In this document: positions 25,387 through 32,983 of the stretch, one piece after another
How positions within the stretch are numbered: the stretch's first letter is position 1
Layout: each line of letters begins with the position of its first letter
Assembly: GCA_036271555.1 (NCBI GenBank)
Contig: DATBAK010000080.1
Location: forward strand, 1-33,229
Source: Acidimicrobiia bacterium
Lineage (GTDB): Bacteria; Actinomycetota; Acidimicrobiia; IMCC26256; PALSA-610
Reading direction: 5' to 3'
Length of the DNA stretch: 33,229 nt
The notes under the pieces: model-generated
What the model saw: the letters and a program-made list of their open reading frames with translations, nothing else
What the model was told of the DNA's origin: nothing
Databases searched by the model: none
Program-made: the position numbers and the translations under genes

Positions 25387-27096
25387 TTGAACAGCAACTG
25401 GCGCCACATGCGCCTCGTAGCTGTCGTCGCCACGGTCGCCATCGTTCTGGCCGCGTGCGGAAGCAGCAAGAGCAACGGCTCAGGCAATAGCGGCGGCGCG
25501 ACGACGACGAAGGCGCCGAAGATCGTCGACGGAGGCACGCTCACCGTCGGCGCCGAGCAGGAGCCGGACTGCTTCGACTGGATCGACGCCTGTGGCGGAT
25601 CCAGCTGGGGCAGCTGGATGGGTCAGTACCAGACCGTTCCCCGTGCGTTCGACCCGATCCCGCAGGGCGGCGGCGTGCTCAAGAACGAGCCCGGCGTGCT
25701 GCTGACCGGGATGCCGACCTTCTCGGCGACGCCCGTCGAGACGATCACGTATCACATCAACCCGAAGGCCGTCTGGTCCGACGGGGTGCCGATCACGTGT
25801 GACGACTTCAAGTACACGGCCGACCAGATCGCGAACGGTGCGAACATCTACGACCGCACCGGTTACACCGACATCGCGAAGGTCGACTGCACCGACGAGT
25901 CGTCGCCGGTCGTCACCTACAAGCCCGGCACCGCATTCTCGGGTTGGCAGGCGCTGTTCGCCGGTGGAACCGGCGTGTTGCCGAGCCACATTCTGCAGGG
26001 CAAGGACCGCGACGCCCTCATGAAGAACGGCTACGACTGGTCCGGTGGTCCGTGGATCGCCAAGTGGACCAAGGGCGACAACATCACCCTGACGCCGAAC
26101 ACGAAGTACTGGGGTGACCAGCCGCACCTGGCCAAGGTCGTCTTCAAGTTCGAAGCCGACACCGCGGCCGAGTTCCAGGCGTTCAAGTCGAACCAGGTCC
26201 AGGCCATCTACCCGCAGCCGCAGATCGACGTCGTCGACGCGATCGGTTCCGGTATCGCGAACGCGAACACCGCGACGAACGCCAACACGGCGTACGTCGA
26301 GGCGCTGTGGTTGAACAACGGCAAGGCTCCGTTCGACGACGAGAAGGTGCGTGAGGCGCTCGGCTACGCGATCGACCGCGACGCGGTCGTGAAGCAGCTG
26401 TTCGGCAAGCTCGGCGTCGACCATGCCGTGAACTCGATCAACCCGTTCGCGATCGAGGACTACTCGGACCAGGACGCGTTCGCCGGATACCACCTCGATC
26501 TGTCGAAGGTCAACGACCTCATGACGGGCGACGGTTGGGCGAAGCAGGGCGGCATCTGGACGAAGAACGGCCAGAAGGCCGAGTTCACGCTGAGCACCAC
26601 GTCCGGCAACAAGCGTCGGCAGCTCACGGCCCAGGTCGTGCAGTCCGAGTTGCAGACTGCCGGATTCACCATGCACATCAACCTGCGCGACGCCGGCGAC
26701 CTGTTCGGTGAGGACCTGCCGAAGGGCAACTACCAGGCATCCCTCTACGCGAGTGGTCTGACGGCGTTGACTCCGGGCCTGTGCTCACAGTTCTGCAGCA
26801 AGAACATCCCGGGTCCGGCGAACCAGAACTCGGGTCAGAACTGGACGCGTACGAACGTGAAGGAGCTCGACACTCAGCTCGAGATCGTCGACACGAACCC
26901 GGACGCGGCGGCCGAGAAGGCGGCAGGCAAGAAGGGCGACGAGATCATGGCGACGAACGCCGTGACCTTCCCGCTCGACCCGCTGCCCGACATCCTCATC
27001 TGGAGCAAGAAGGTTGTCGGTCCGGTCCAGGACAACTCCATCCTCGGGATGTTCTGGAACATCAACGAGTGGGGCTGCGCCGGCGGCGTCTGCTGA
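25387..27096 (+). CDS. ABC transporter substrate-binding lipoprotein, family 5 (Opp/Dpp-type)
   Basis: The 569-residue protein begins with a lipoprotein signal: MRLVAVVATVAIVLAAC with lipobox LAAC, lipidated at Cys24, then a Ser/Gly/Asn-rich tether. The mature part follows the peptide/opine/nickel-binding fold, with WSDGVPITCDDFKYT and LWLNNGKAPFDDEKVREALGYAIDRDAVVKQLF in separate blocks. Cysteine pairs are unusual: two in the first 50 residues of the mature part, two in LCSQFCSKN, and two in WGCAGGVC at the very end. They may form disulphides outside the cell. TTG 25387 is the start, with GGGGAGG about 6 bases upstream; the longer frame from 25315 lacks this. Substrate cannot be inferred. 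Confidence 0.92.
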   Translation: MNSNWRHMRLVAVVATVAIVLAACGSSKSNGSGNSGGATTTKAPKIVDGGTLTVGAEQEPDCFDWIDACGGSSWGSWMGQYQTVPRAFDPIPQGGGVLKNEPGVLLTGMPTFSATPVETITYHINPKAVWSDGVPITCDDFKYTADQIANGANIYDRTGYTDIAKVDCTDESSPVVTYKPGTAFSGWQALFAGGTGVLPSHILQGKDRDALMKNGYDWSGGPWIAKWTKGDNITLTPNTKYWGDQPHLAKVVFKFEADTAAEFQAFKSNQVQAIYPQPQIDVVDAIGSGIANANTATNANTAYVEALWLNNGKAPFDDEKVREALGYAIDRDAVVKQLFGKLGVDHAVNSINPFAIEDYSDQDAFAGYHLDLSKVNDLMTGDGWAKQGGIWTKNGQKAEFTLSTTSGNKRRQLTAQVVQSELQTAGFTMHINLRDAGDLFGEDLPKGNYQASLYASGLTALTPGLCSQFCSKNIPGPANQNSGQNWTRTNVKELDTQLEIVDTNPDAAAEKAAGKKGDEIMATNAVTFPLDPLPDILIWSKKVVGPVQDNSILGMFWNINEWGCAGGVC

Positions 27097-27105
27097 CGTA
27101 GCTGC

Positions 27106-27158
27106 GATGAGTGTGACGGTGGGCCCGGTCGCCACGGTGGCCGGGCCCACCTCTCATC
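27106..27158 (+). terminator. Large stem-loop between binding-protein and permease genes
   Basis: An 11-bp stem (27118-27128 with 27141-27151, GGTGGGCCCGG and its complement) has a 12-base loop, and an outer GATGAG/CTCATC pair (27106-27111 with 27153-27158) extends it. It starts 10 bases after the lipoprotein stop and ends 30 bases before the permease ATG. No T-run follows. Such intercistronic stem-loops commonly stabilise binding-protein mRNA or stop part of the transcripts, giving more binding protein than permease. Confidence 0.7.
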
Positions 27159-27187
27159 GGACTCGCGGGGCGGGCTGGGGGTAGGCC

Positions 27188-28162
27188 ATGCTCACCTACA
27201 TCGTTCGTCGGATCGTCTATTCGATCCCCGTTCTCATCGTCGCATCCTTCCTGACGTTCTGGGGCCTGCGGATCGCGTTCGACCCGCTCGCGAAGTACCG
27301 GAACACCAAGGGCGCGGTGCGAACTCTGGCGGAGCAGCGGAAGCGGCTCGGTCTGAACCATCCGCTCTTCATCCAGTGGTGGAACTGGTTCGCCAAGGCG
27401 ATCCGCGGCAATCTCGGCGTCAGCGACCGGACGAACAACCCGGTGATGGGCGAGATCATCCACCGCCTCGGCACGACGATCCATCTCATCATCTGGAGCA
27501 CGATCCTCTCGGCCGTGCTCGCGATCGGTGTCGGCGTCTACTCCGCGGTCAAGCAGTACTCGATCGGCGACTACGTGTTCACCGGGGTCTCGTACATCGG
27601 TCTCGCGATGCCGCCGTTCTGGTTCGGCCTGATGGCGATCCTGATCTTCACGACGTTCCCGGTGACGCACTGGCACCTGAAGTCGCCGATCTTCTATTCG
27701 ATCGGGTTGCACTCCACCGGCGAGTCGGGGATCTTCAATCTCGACTACTACCGACATCTGGCGTTACCGGTGCTCACGCTGACGGTGCAGAGCATCGCGT
27801 CGTGGAGCCGGTTCGAACGCGCGTCGATGCTCGACGTGCTGTCGGCCGACTACGTCCGCACCGCGCGCGCGAAGGGTGTGCCGCGGCGGAAGGTGATCTT
27901 CAAGCACGCCTTCCGCAACGCGCTGATCCCGTTGCTCACAGTGATGGCACTCGACACCGCGTTCCTCTTCGGCGGCCTCATCATCACCGAGCAGATCTTC
28001 GCGATCTCGGGTATGGGCCGCTACTTCCTGGAGTCGCTCACCGCGGGTGACGCGCCCGCCCTCACGGGTTGGGTCGTCATCACCGCGCTGTTCGTCATCA
28101 CCTTCAACCTGCTCGCCGACATCATGTACAGCGTGCTCGATCCCCGGATCCGGCTGTCGTGA
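27188..28162 (+). CDS. ABC transporter permease (OppB/DppB-like)
   Basis: The 324-residue membrane protein starts MLTYIVRRIVYSIPVLIVASFLTF, the usual first helix of OppB-type permeases, then has an extracytoplasmic region (about 35-95) and five further helices. The cytoplasmic EAA-type loop that meets the ATPase is DYVRTARAKGVPRRKVIFKHAFRNALIP. ATG 27188 follows a G-rich stretch with GGGGG about 7 bases upstream. Its stop overlaps the GTG of the second permease. It would form half of the channel for the solute bound by the upstream lipoprotein. Confidence 0.95.
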   Translation: MLTYIVRRIVYSIPVLIVASFLTFWGLRIAFDPLAKYRNTKGAVRTLAEQRKRLGLNHPLFIQWWNWFAKAIRGNLGVSDRTNNPVMGEIIHRLGTTIHLIIWSTILSAVLAIGVGVYSAVKQYSIGDYVFTGVSYIGLAMPPFWFGLMAILIFTTFPVTHWHLKSPIFYSIGLHSTGESGIFNLDYYRHLALPVLTLTVQSIASWSRFERASMLDVLSADYVRTARAKGVPRRKVIFKHAFRNALIPLLTVMALDTAFLFGGLIITEQIFAISGMGRYFLESLTAGDAPALTGWVVITALFVITFNLLADIMYSVLDPRIRLS

Positions 28163-29112
28163 CGACCGTCGGGCCGGCGATGCCGCAACCGTCACCCTTT
28201 CCGACGCTCACACCGAGCGACGCGGAGCTCGACCTCGCGGTCGGCGCCGAGGCGGTGCCGCGCACGCAGTGGCAACTGTTCTGGCGCCGCTTCTTCCGGC
28301 ACAAGCTCGCGCTCGGATCACTCATCCTGCTCGGCGGGTTGTGCTTCTGCTGCTTCGGCGCGCGGTGGGTTGCGCCGTACTCCATCAAGACGATCGACAT
28401 CTCGCTCATCGGCGAGGCCCACGGCCCGTCGTGGAAGCACTGGATGGGGACCGACGAGCTCGGGCACGACCAGCTCAGCGTGCTGCTGTATGCGGGTCAG
28501 ATCTCGTTGCGCATCGGGCTCGCGGTGGCGGTGTTCTCGACCGTGCTCGGCGTGCTCGTCGGTGCGGCGGCGGGCTACTTCGGCAGCGTGATCGACCGTT
28601 GCCTGAGTGCCGTCACCGACCTCTTCCTCGTCGTGCCGCAGCTCGCGTTGCTCGCGGTCGCGCTCTCGTACTTCGGTCGCAGCCCGACGACGATCATCAT
28701 GGTGCTCGCGTTGCTCGGCTGGACCTACATCGCGCGTGTCGTACGCGGCCAGGTGCTCGCGCTCAAGGAGAAAGAGTTCGTCGAGGCCGCGCGCGCGTCG
28801 GGTGCGTCGAGCTGGCGCATCATCATCCGCCACATCCTGCCGAACCTCGTCGGGGCGATCATGGTGAACCTCACGCTGAGCGTGGCGGTCGCGATCGTCG
28901 CCGAGTCGACGCTGTCGTTCCTCGGCTTCGGGATCAATCCACCGGCGAACTCGTGGGGGCTCATGCTGTCGAACAACGAGACGGCGGTGAACGACTTCTC
29001 GAAGATGCACCTGCTGCTGTTCCCGGGTCTGTTCCTGCTCGTGACCGTCATCTGCGTCAACTTTCTCGGCGACGGGTTGCGCGACGCGTTCGACCCGCAG
29101 GCGAAGCACTGA
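28159..29112 (+). CDS. ABC transporter permease (OppC/DppC-like)
   Basis: This 317-residue protein has an N-terminal cytoplasmic tail of about 45 residues, then WQLFWRRFFRHKLALGSLILLGG as the first helix, typical of the OppC_N region. The periplasmic block HWMGTDELGHDQLSVLLYAGQISL matches the conserved GTDxxGRD-type segment, with His in place of Arg. The EAA loop is EFVEAARASGASSWRIIIRHILPNL. GTG 28159 overlaps the upstream stop (GTGA); ATG 28180 is a possible alternative. It pairs with the preceding permease. Confidence 0.94.
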   Translation: MTTVGPAMPQPSPFPTLTPSDAELDLAVGAEAVPRTQWQLFWRRFFRHKLALGSLILLGGLCFCCFGARWVAPYSIKTIDISLIGEAHGPSWKHWMGTDELGHDQLSVLLYAGQISLRIGLAVAVFSTVLGVLVGAAAGYFGSVIDRCLSAVTDLFLVVPQLALLAVALSYFGRSPTTIIMVLALLGWTYIARVVRGQVLALKEKEFVEAARASGASSWRIIIRHILPNLVGAIMVNLTLSVAVAIVAESTLSFLGFGINPPANSWGLMLSNNETAVNDFSKMHLLLFPGLFLLVTVICVNFLGDGLRDAFDPQAKH

Positions 29113-29120
29113 CCGCCGAC

Positions 29121-30194
29121 ATGGACGCCACGCCGGATCTCATCCCGATCGACCTCTTGGCCGACGACGCAGCCGCGGCGCCGTCGCCGCGTGGCGGCGC
29201 GATCGAGCCCGTGCTGTCGATCAAGGACCTGACGGTCGACTTCCCGACCGACGACGGTGTCGTGCACGCGGTCAATCACGTGACGTTCGACCTGTACCCG
29301 AACGAGACGCTCGGCATCGTGGGTGAGTCCGGGTCCGGGAAGAGCGTGACGTCGATGGCGGTGCTCGGACTGCTCCCGCACACCGCGCACATCAGCGGCA
29401 GCGTGCGGTTCCGCGGTGAAGAGCTGATCGGGAAGTCGGAGAAGGGGCTGCAACCGATCCGCGGCCAGAAGATCGCGATGATCTTCCAGGACGCGCTCGC
29501 CGCGCTGAACCCGGTGTTCACGGTCGGTGCGCAGATCGCGGAGGCGATCACGGTGCACCACGACGTGCACAAGGCGGAGCTGCGCGCGCGCGTCATGGAG
29601 TTGCTCGACCTCGTCGGCATCCCGAACCCGTCGCAGCGCATCGATCAGTTCCCGCACGAGTTTTCGGGCGGTATGCGGCAACGGGCGATGATCGCGATGT
29701 CGATCGCGAACGAGCCCGACGTGCTCATCGCCGACGAGCCGACGACCGCGCTCGACGTGACGATCCAGGCGCAGGTGCTCGACGTGCTCGAGCGCATCAA
29801 GGATCGCACGAACTCGAGCATCATCCTCATCACGCACGACCTCGGCGTCGTCGCCGGCACCGTCGACCGCGTGATGGTGATGTACGCGGGACGGCAGGTC
29901 GAGATGGCGAACGTCGACGAGACGTTCTACCGGCCGCGCCATCCGTACACGCAGGGACTGCTCGCATCGCTGCCGCGTCTCGACCGGCGCGCCGGCAACG
30001 AACGGCTGCACCGCATCCAAGGGCAGCCGCCGTCGCTGATCTTCCTGCCGCCGGGTTGTTCGTTCAACCCGCGCTGCCCGTTCGCGCGCGCGGGTGTGTG
30101 CGACTCGGTCGTGCCGCCGCTCGAATCGGTGGGACCGGACCATGTCGCGGCTTGTCTGCGCGTCGACGAGATCCCCGCGGAGCTGCCGTCGTGA
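29121..30194 (+). CDS. ABC transporter ATPase (OppD/DppD-like)
   Basis: The 357-residue ATPase has a short acidic N-terminal extension, Walker A GESGSGKS, Q-loop IFQDALAALNP, signature FSGGMRQR, Walker B VLIADEP and switch His in LITHDLGVV. The C-terminal oligopeptide-transporter extension has the Cys set CSFNPRCPFARAGVC followed by a later Cys in AACL; in related ATPases such Cys residues can hold an iron-sulphur cluster. ATG 29121 is 8 bases after the permease stop, and the stop overlaps the next GTG. Confidence 0.95.
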   Translation: MDATPDLIPIDLLADDAAAAPSPRGGAIEPVLSIKDLTVDFPTDDGVVHAVNHVTFDLYPNETLGIVGESGSGKSVTSMAVLGLLPHTAHISGSVRFRGEELIGKSEKGLQPIRGQKIAMIFQDALAALNPVFTVGAQIAEAITVHHDVHKAELRARVMELLDLVGIPNPSQRIDQFPHEFSGGMRQRAMIAMSIANEPDVLIADEPTTALDVTIQAQVLDVLERIKDRTNSSIILITHDLGVVAGTVDRVMVMYAGRQVEMANVDETFYRPRHPYTQGLLASLPRLDRRAGNERLHRIQGQPPSLIFLPPGCSFNPRCPFARAGVCDSVVPPLESVGPDHVAACLRVDEIPAELPS

Positions 30195-31246
30195 CCGCCA
30201 TCGAAGAGCTCGCCGCCGAGCCCGCGCCGCGTGGCGCGGTCGTCGTCGAGGCCGAGCACCTCGTCAAGAACTTCCCGATCCGCGCCGGCTTCTTCCGGCA
30301 CACGATCGGCATGGTGCAGGCGGTCTCCGACGTGAGCTTCTCGGTGCGCGCCGGTGAGACGCTCGGCGTGGTGGGGGAGTCGGGTTGCGGCAAGTCGACG
30401 ACGGGTCGGCTGCTGCTGCGGCTCATCCCTGCGTCGTCGGGCTCGGTGAAATACCGCGGTCGCGAAGTGCTCACGATGAAGGCGCACGAGCTCCGAACGT
30501 TGCGCGGCAAGATTCAGTTCGTCTTCCAGGATCCGTACGCGTCGCTGAACCCGCGCATGACGGTGCACTCCATCGTCAGCGAGCCGATGCGCATCCACGG
30601 CACCTTCAAGCAGGGTGGAAGCGCGCGGGTCAAGGAGCTCATGCGCCTGGTCGGGCTCAACCCCGAGCACTCCAATCGCTTCCCGCACGAGTTCTCCGGC
30701 GGCCAGCGTCAGCGCATCGGCATTGCGCGCGCGTTGGCGTTGAACCCTGACCTGCTCGTGTTGGACGAGCCGGTCTCGGCGCTCGACGTGTCGATCCAGG
30801 CCGGCGTCGTCAACCTGCTCGAGGAGCTGCAGGAGGAGCTCGGGCTCGCGTACATGTTCATCGCGCACGATCTTTCGGTCGTGCGGCACACCGCCGACCA
30901 GGTCGCGGTGATGTATCTCGGCAAGATCGTCGAGATCGGCGACGCGAACGACATCTACGAGAAGCCCGGGCACCCGTACACGGTCGCGCTGTTGTCGGCG
31001 GTGCCGGTTCCCGATCCGGTGAAGGAGCGCGCGCGCAAGCAGACCCGGATCGTGCTCGCCGGTGATGTTCCGTCGCCCGCGAACCCGCCGAGCGGTTGCC
31101 GCTTCCGGACGCGTTGTTGGAAGGCGCAGGACATCTGCGCATCGGAGGAGCCCGCGCTGATCGATCGCGGTGGGGGTCACCCGGTTGCGTGTCACTTCCC
31201 GGAGTCGAAGGTCGACGTCGTCATGACCGAGACCACCCCGGCTTGA
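30191..31246 (+). CDS. ABC transporter ATPase (OppF/DppF-like)
   Basis: The 351-residue partner ATPase has Walker A GESGCGKS, Q-loop VFQDPYASLNPRMTV, signature FSGGQRQR, Walker B LLVLDEP and switch His in IAHDLSVV. The C-terminal extension again has four Cys (GCRFRTRCWKAQDIC and later VACHF). Together with the preceding ATPase it should drive import by the two permeases. GTG 30191 overlaps the upstream stop, and its own TGA overlaps the TTG of the zinc-finger gene, so all five genes from the permease onward look coupled. Confidence 0.95.
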   Translation: MTAIEELAAEPAPRGAVVVEAEHLVKNFPIRAGFFRHTIGMVQAVSDVSFSVRAGETLGVVGESGCGKSTTGRLLLRLIPASSGSVKYRGREVLTMKAHELRTLRGKIQFVFQDPYASLNPRMTVHSIVSEPMRIHGTFKQGGSARVKELMRLVGLNPEHSNRFPHEFSGGQRQRIGIARALALNPDLLVLDEPVSALDVSIQAGVVNLLEELQEELGLAYMFIAHDLSVVRHTADQVAVMYLGKIVEIGDANDIYEKPGHPYTVALLSAVPVPDPVKERARKQTRIVLAGDVPSPANPPSGCRFRTRCWKAQDICASEEPALIDRGGGHPVACHFPESKVDVVMTETTPA

Positions 31247-31587
31247 GCTCGGCTTCGTCCGACATCGCTTCACTGCTCGAGGCCAAGGCCGCCGAAGTCG
31301 ACGCCGAGATCGCTGCGTTGACCGTTCCTCTGGAATCGGGTGGCGCGATCCAGTTCGGGAAGCGCGCGGGCGACTCGACCGCAGTCGCCGCGGAACAACT
31401 CTCTCGAGTGTCGGCGCACGAGCAGTTGCTCGTGTTGGCTTCGGAGATCGCCCGGGCGCGCGAGAAGGTCGCGGCGGGTTCGTACGGGATCTGCGACGTG
31501 TGCGGCGCGCCGGTCGGCGACGAGCGGTTGGAGGCGTTGCCGTGGGCGGTGCGCTGCGTCCGCTGCGCGTCGTCGAAGCGGCGCTGA
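31243..31587 (+). CDS. DksA/TraR-type zinc-finger protein
   Basis: This 114-residue protein has a helical N-terminal part (about 1-75) and a C-terminal C4 zinc finger with Cys84, Cys87, Cys105 and Cys108 (CDVC and CVRC), in the GICDVCGAPVGDERLEALPWAVRC form of the DksA/TraR family. Such proteins bind the RNA polymerase secondary channel in proteobacteria; the short actinobacterial members are less well known. The acidic coiled-coil tip motif of DksA is not evident. TTG 31243 overlaps the stop of the upstream ATPase (TTGA); a weaker reading from 31096 would lie inside that gene. The coupling to a solute importer is unusual and may be chance. Confidence 0.85.
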   Translation: MSSASSDIASLLEAKAAEVDAEIAALTVPLESGGAIQFGKRAGDSTAVAAEQLSRVSAHEQLLVLASEIARAREKVAAGSYGICDVCGAPVGDERLEALPWAVRCVRCASSKRR

Positions 31588-31611
31588 TCACGGGGCGGTA
31601 CGTTGCGGCGC

Positions 31612-32070
31612 ATGGCCGAGCTGAAGGTGAGCCGAGAGATCGCGGCGCCGGCGGACGACGTGTACGCGATGGTCGCCGACGTGACGCGCATGGGCGAGTG
31701 GTCGCCGGAGAACGAGGGCGGCTCGTGGTTGGATGGCGCGTCGAGCGCGGCTCCGGGTGCGCGTTTCCGGGCCGCGAACCGCGCCGGCAGCAAATCGTGG
31801 AAGACGGTCGCGAAGGTCGTCGACGCGGAGCCGGGACGGCGCTTCGCGTTCTGCGTCACGTTCGGCGGGCTGAAGGTCGCGGTGTGGAGCTACGACCTCG
31901 AGCCGACGGCGAATGGCTGTCTTGTGACCGAGGCGTGGACCGACCTGCGACCCGGCTGGTTCAAGCCGATCTCCAAGCTCGGCACAGGCGTCAGTGATCG
32001 CGAGACGCACAATCGCGCGGGGATGGAACAGACGCTGGCGCGCTTGGCCGCGGCGGCCGAGTCGAGCTGA
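31612..32070 (+). CDS. SRPBCC-fold protein (polyketide cyclase/START-like)
   Basis: The 152-residue protein opens with VSREIAAPADDVYAMVADVTRMGEWSPE, the classic start of the SRPBCC (Bet v1-like) fold, followed by GARFRAANR, a beta-rich middle and a long C-terminal helix (METs in the GMEQTLARLAAAAE stretch). The fold binds hydrophobic ligands in a deep cavity; the ligand here is unknown. ATG 31612 is preferred over TTG 31603 as it fits the start of the fold, though neither has a strong ribosome site. The stop is 58 bases before the tRNA gene. Confidence 0.85.
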   Translation: MAELKVSREIAAPADDVYAMVADVTRMGEWSPENEGGSWLDGASSAAPGARFRAANRAGSKSWKTVAKVVDAEPGRRFAFCVTFGGLKVAVWSYDLEPTANGCLVTEAWTDLRPGWFKPISKLGTGVSDRETHNRAGMEQTLARLAAAAESS

Positions 32071-32089
32071 CGTCGGCGGGACCGAAGCC

Positions 32090-32117
32090 CTGAGAACGCA
32101 CCGCTCTTCGCTATGCT
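32090..32117 (+). promoter_or_regulatory. Promoter of the tRNA-Leu gene
   Basis: CTGAGA (32090-32095, four of six consensus bases) and TATGCT (32112-32117, four of six) are 16 bases apart. Transcription would begin near 32124, just before the mature tRNA 5' end at 32129. Confidence 0.55.
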
Positions 32118-32128
32118 CGTTCGTCCAC

Positions 32129-32212
32129 GTCGGAGTGGCGGAACAGGCAGACGCGCTAGGTTGAGGGCCTAGTCCCCGCAAGGGGGTGGGGGTTCAAGTC
32201 CCCCCTCCGACA
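32129..32212 (+). tRNA. tRNA-Leu (anticodon GAG)
   Basis: The acceptor stem pairs GTCGGAG (32129-32135) with CTCCGAC (32205-32211), followed by discriminator A. The anticodon stem pairs CTAGG with CCTAG around the loop TTGAGGG, giving anticodon GAG at 32163-32165. A long variable arm (TCCCCGCAAGGGGG region) marks a class II tRNA, and the T-loop TTCAAGT is normal. CCA is not encoded. The 3' half is also read antisense as the end of a recombinase fragment, which marks the tRNA as an integration site. Confidence 0.97.
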
Positions 32213-32983
32213 CGACCAATCTTCACCGCGCCGTCCGAGCCCTACCTCCGCCAGCGTCACGTTCAACTTCGGTGCACCTCGTACGGTCACTTCGAGATGA
32301 TCGTGGTGCATTTCGATGCCTTCGACGAGCTCGTCGACCAGGACTCGACGCTCGGTCTCCGTCGCGGCGTCCCAGATGGCCTCAACATCGAGGTCGGCCA
32401 GGTAGGCGGCGATCTCTTCGAAACGGTCGACAACCTCAGCTGATCGCGCGTCCGCTGTGGCTGCTTCCTGCTCCTCGGAGCGGAGCGCGTCGATCTGGCC
32501 GGTGAGGCGGCGCTGATCCTCGTCGAACAGCTCCTCGCTGATCCGACCGTCGTAGAGCAGCCGCAGCAGGTTGCGCCGTTCGTCCAGCAGCGCTGCGAGT
32601 CGCGTCGCTGAGGATGGCGCCGCCGGTCGCCGCCCCTGGCGGGGCGTCTCTCCGGCAGCCGCCAACTCCTCGCGGCTCGCGTCCCGTAAGCGCTCGTCGC
32701 TGCCGATCAGTTGCAGGCCAAGGAGCGTTGCCTTCATCAGTCCAGTCGCCGCACGACGGGGGAGTGGGCAGCCCTGACCTCGATGCCGACACCGGTAGTG
32801 AATTCGGCCCGATCCATTGTCATCGACCGTCATGAGTCGTCGGCACAGTGCACACCGGACGCGCCCCGACAAGACGTCTCGTCCTCGCCGCCGACCATGG
32901 ACTCGTCCTTGATGCGCCGCTGCGAACTCGTCCGCGCTCACGATCGGTTCGTGCTGGCCCGCGAACCACTCACCGTTCAGCCG
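32156..32983 (-). pseudogene. Large serine recombinase, C-terminal fragment lacking the catalytic domain
   Basis: The frame can be read from the join at about 32983 (RLNGEWFAGQHEPIVSADEF, end of the Recombinase domain). It continues through a zinc ribbon (CALCRRLM, then YRCRHRGQGC) and a coiled coil (LLYDGRISEELFDEDQ, LTGQIDALRSEEQEA) to the C-terminal block RRVLVDELVEGIEM. These are the DNA-binding parts of large serine integrases. The N-terminal resolvase domain with the catalytic Ser is missing, so it cannot recombine. The last 19 or so codons lie antisense in the tRNA-Leu (RRGDLNPHPLAGTRPST), with the TAG stop provided by its anticodon stem. The first in-frame start, GTG 32941, would give 261 residues. 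It is the relic of an element inserted at this tRNA. Confidence 0.85.
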
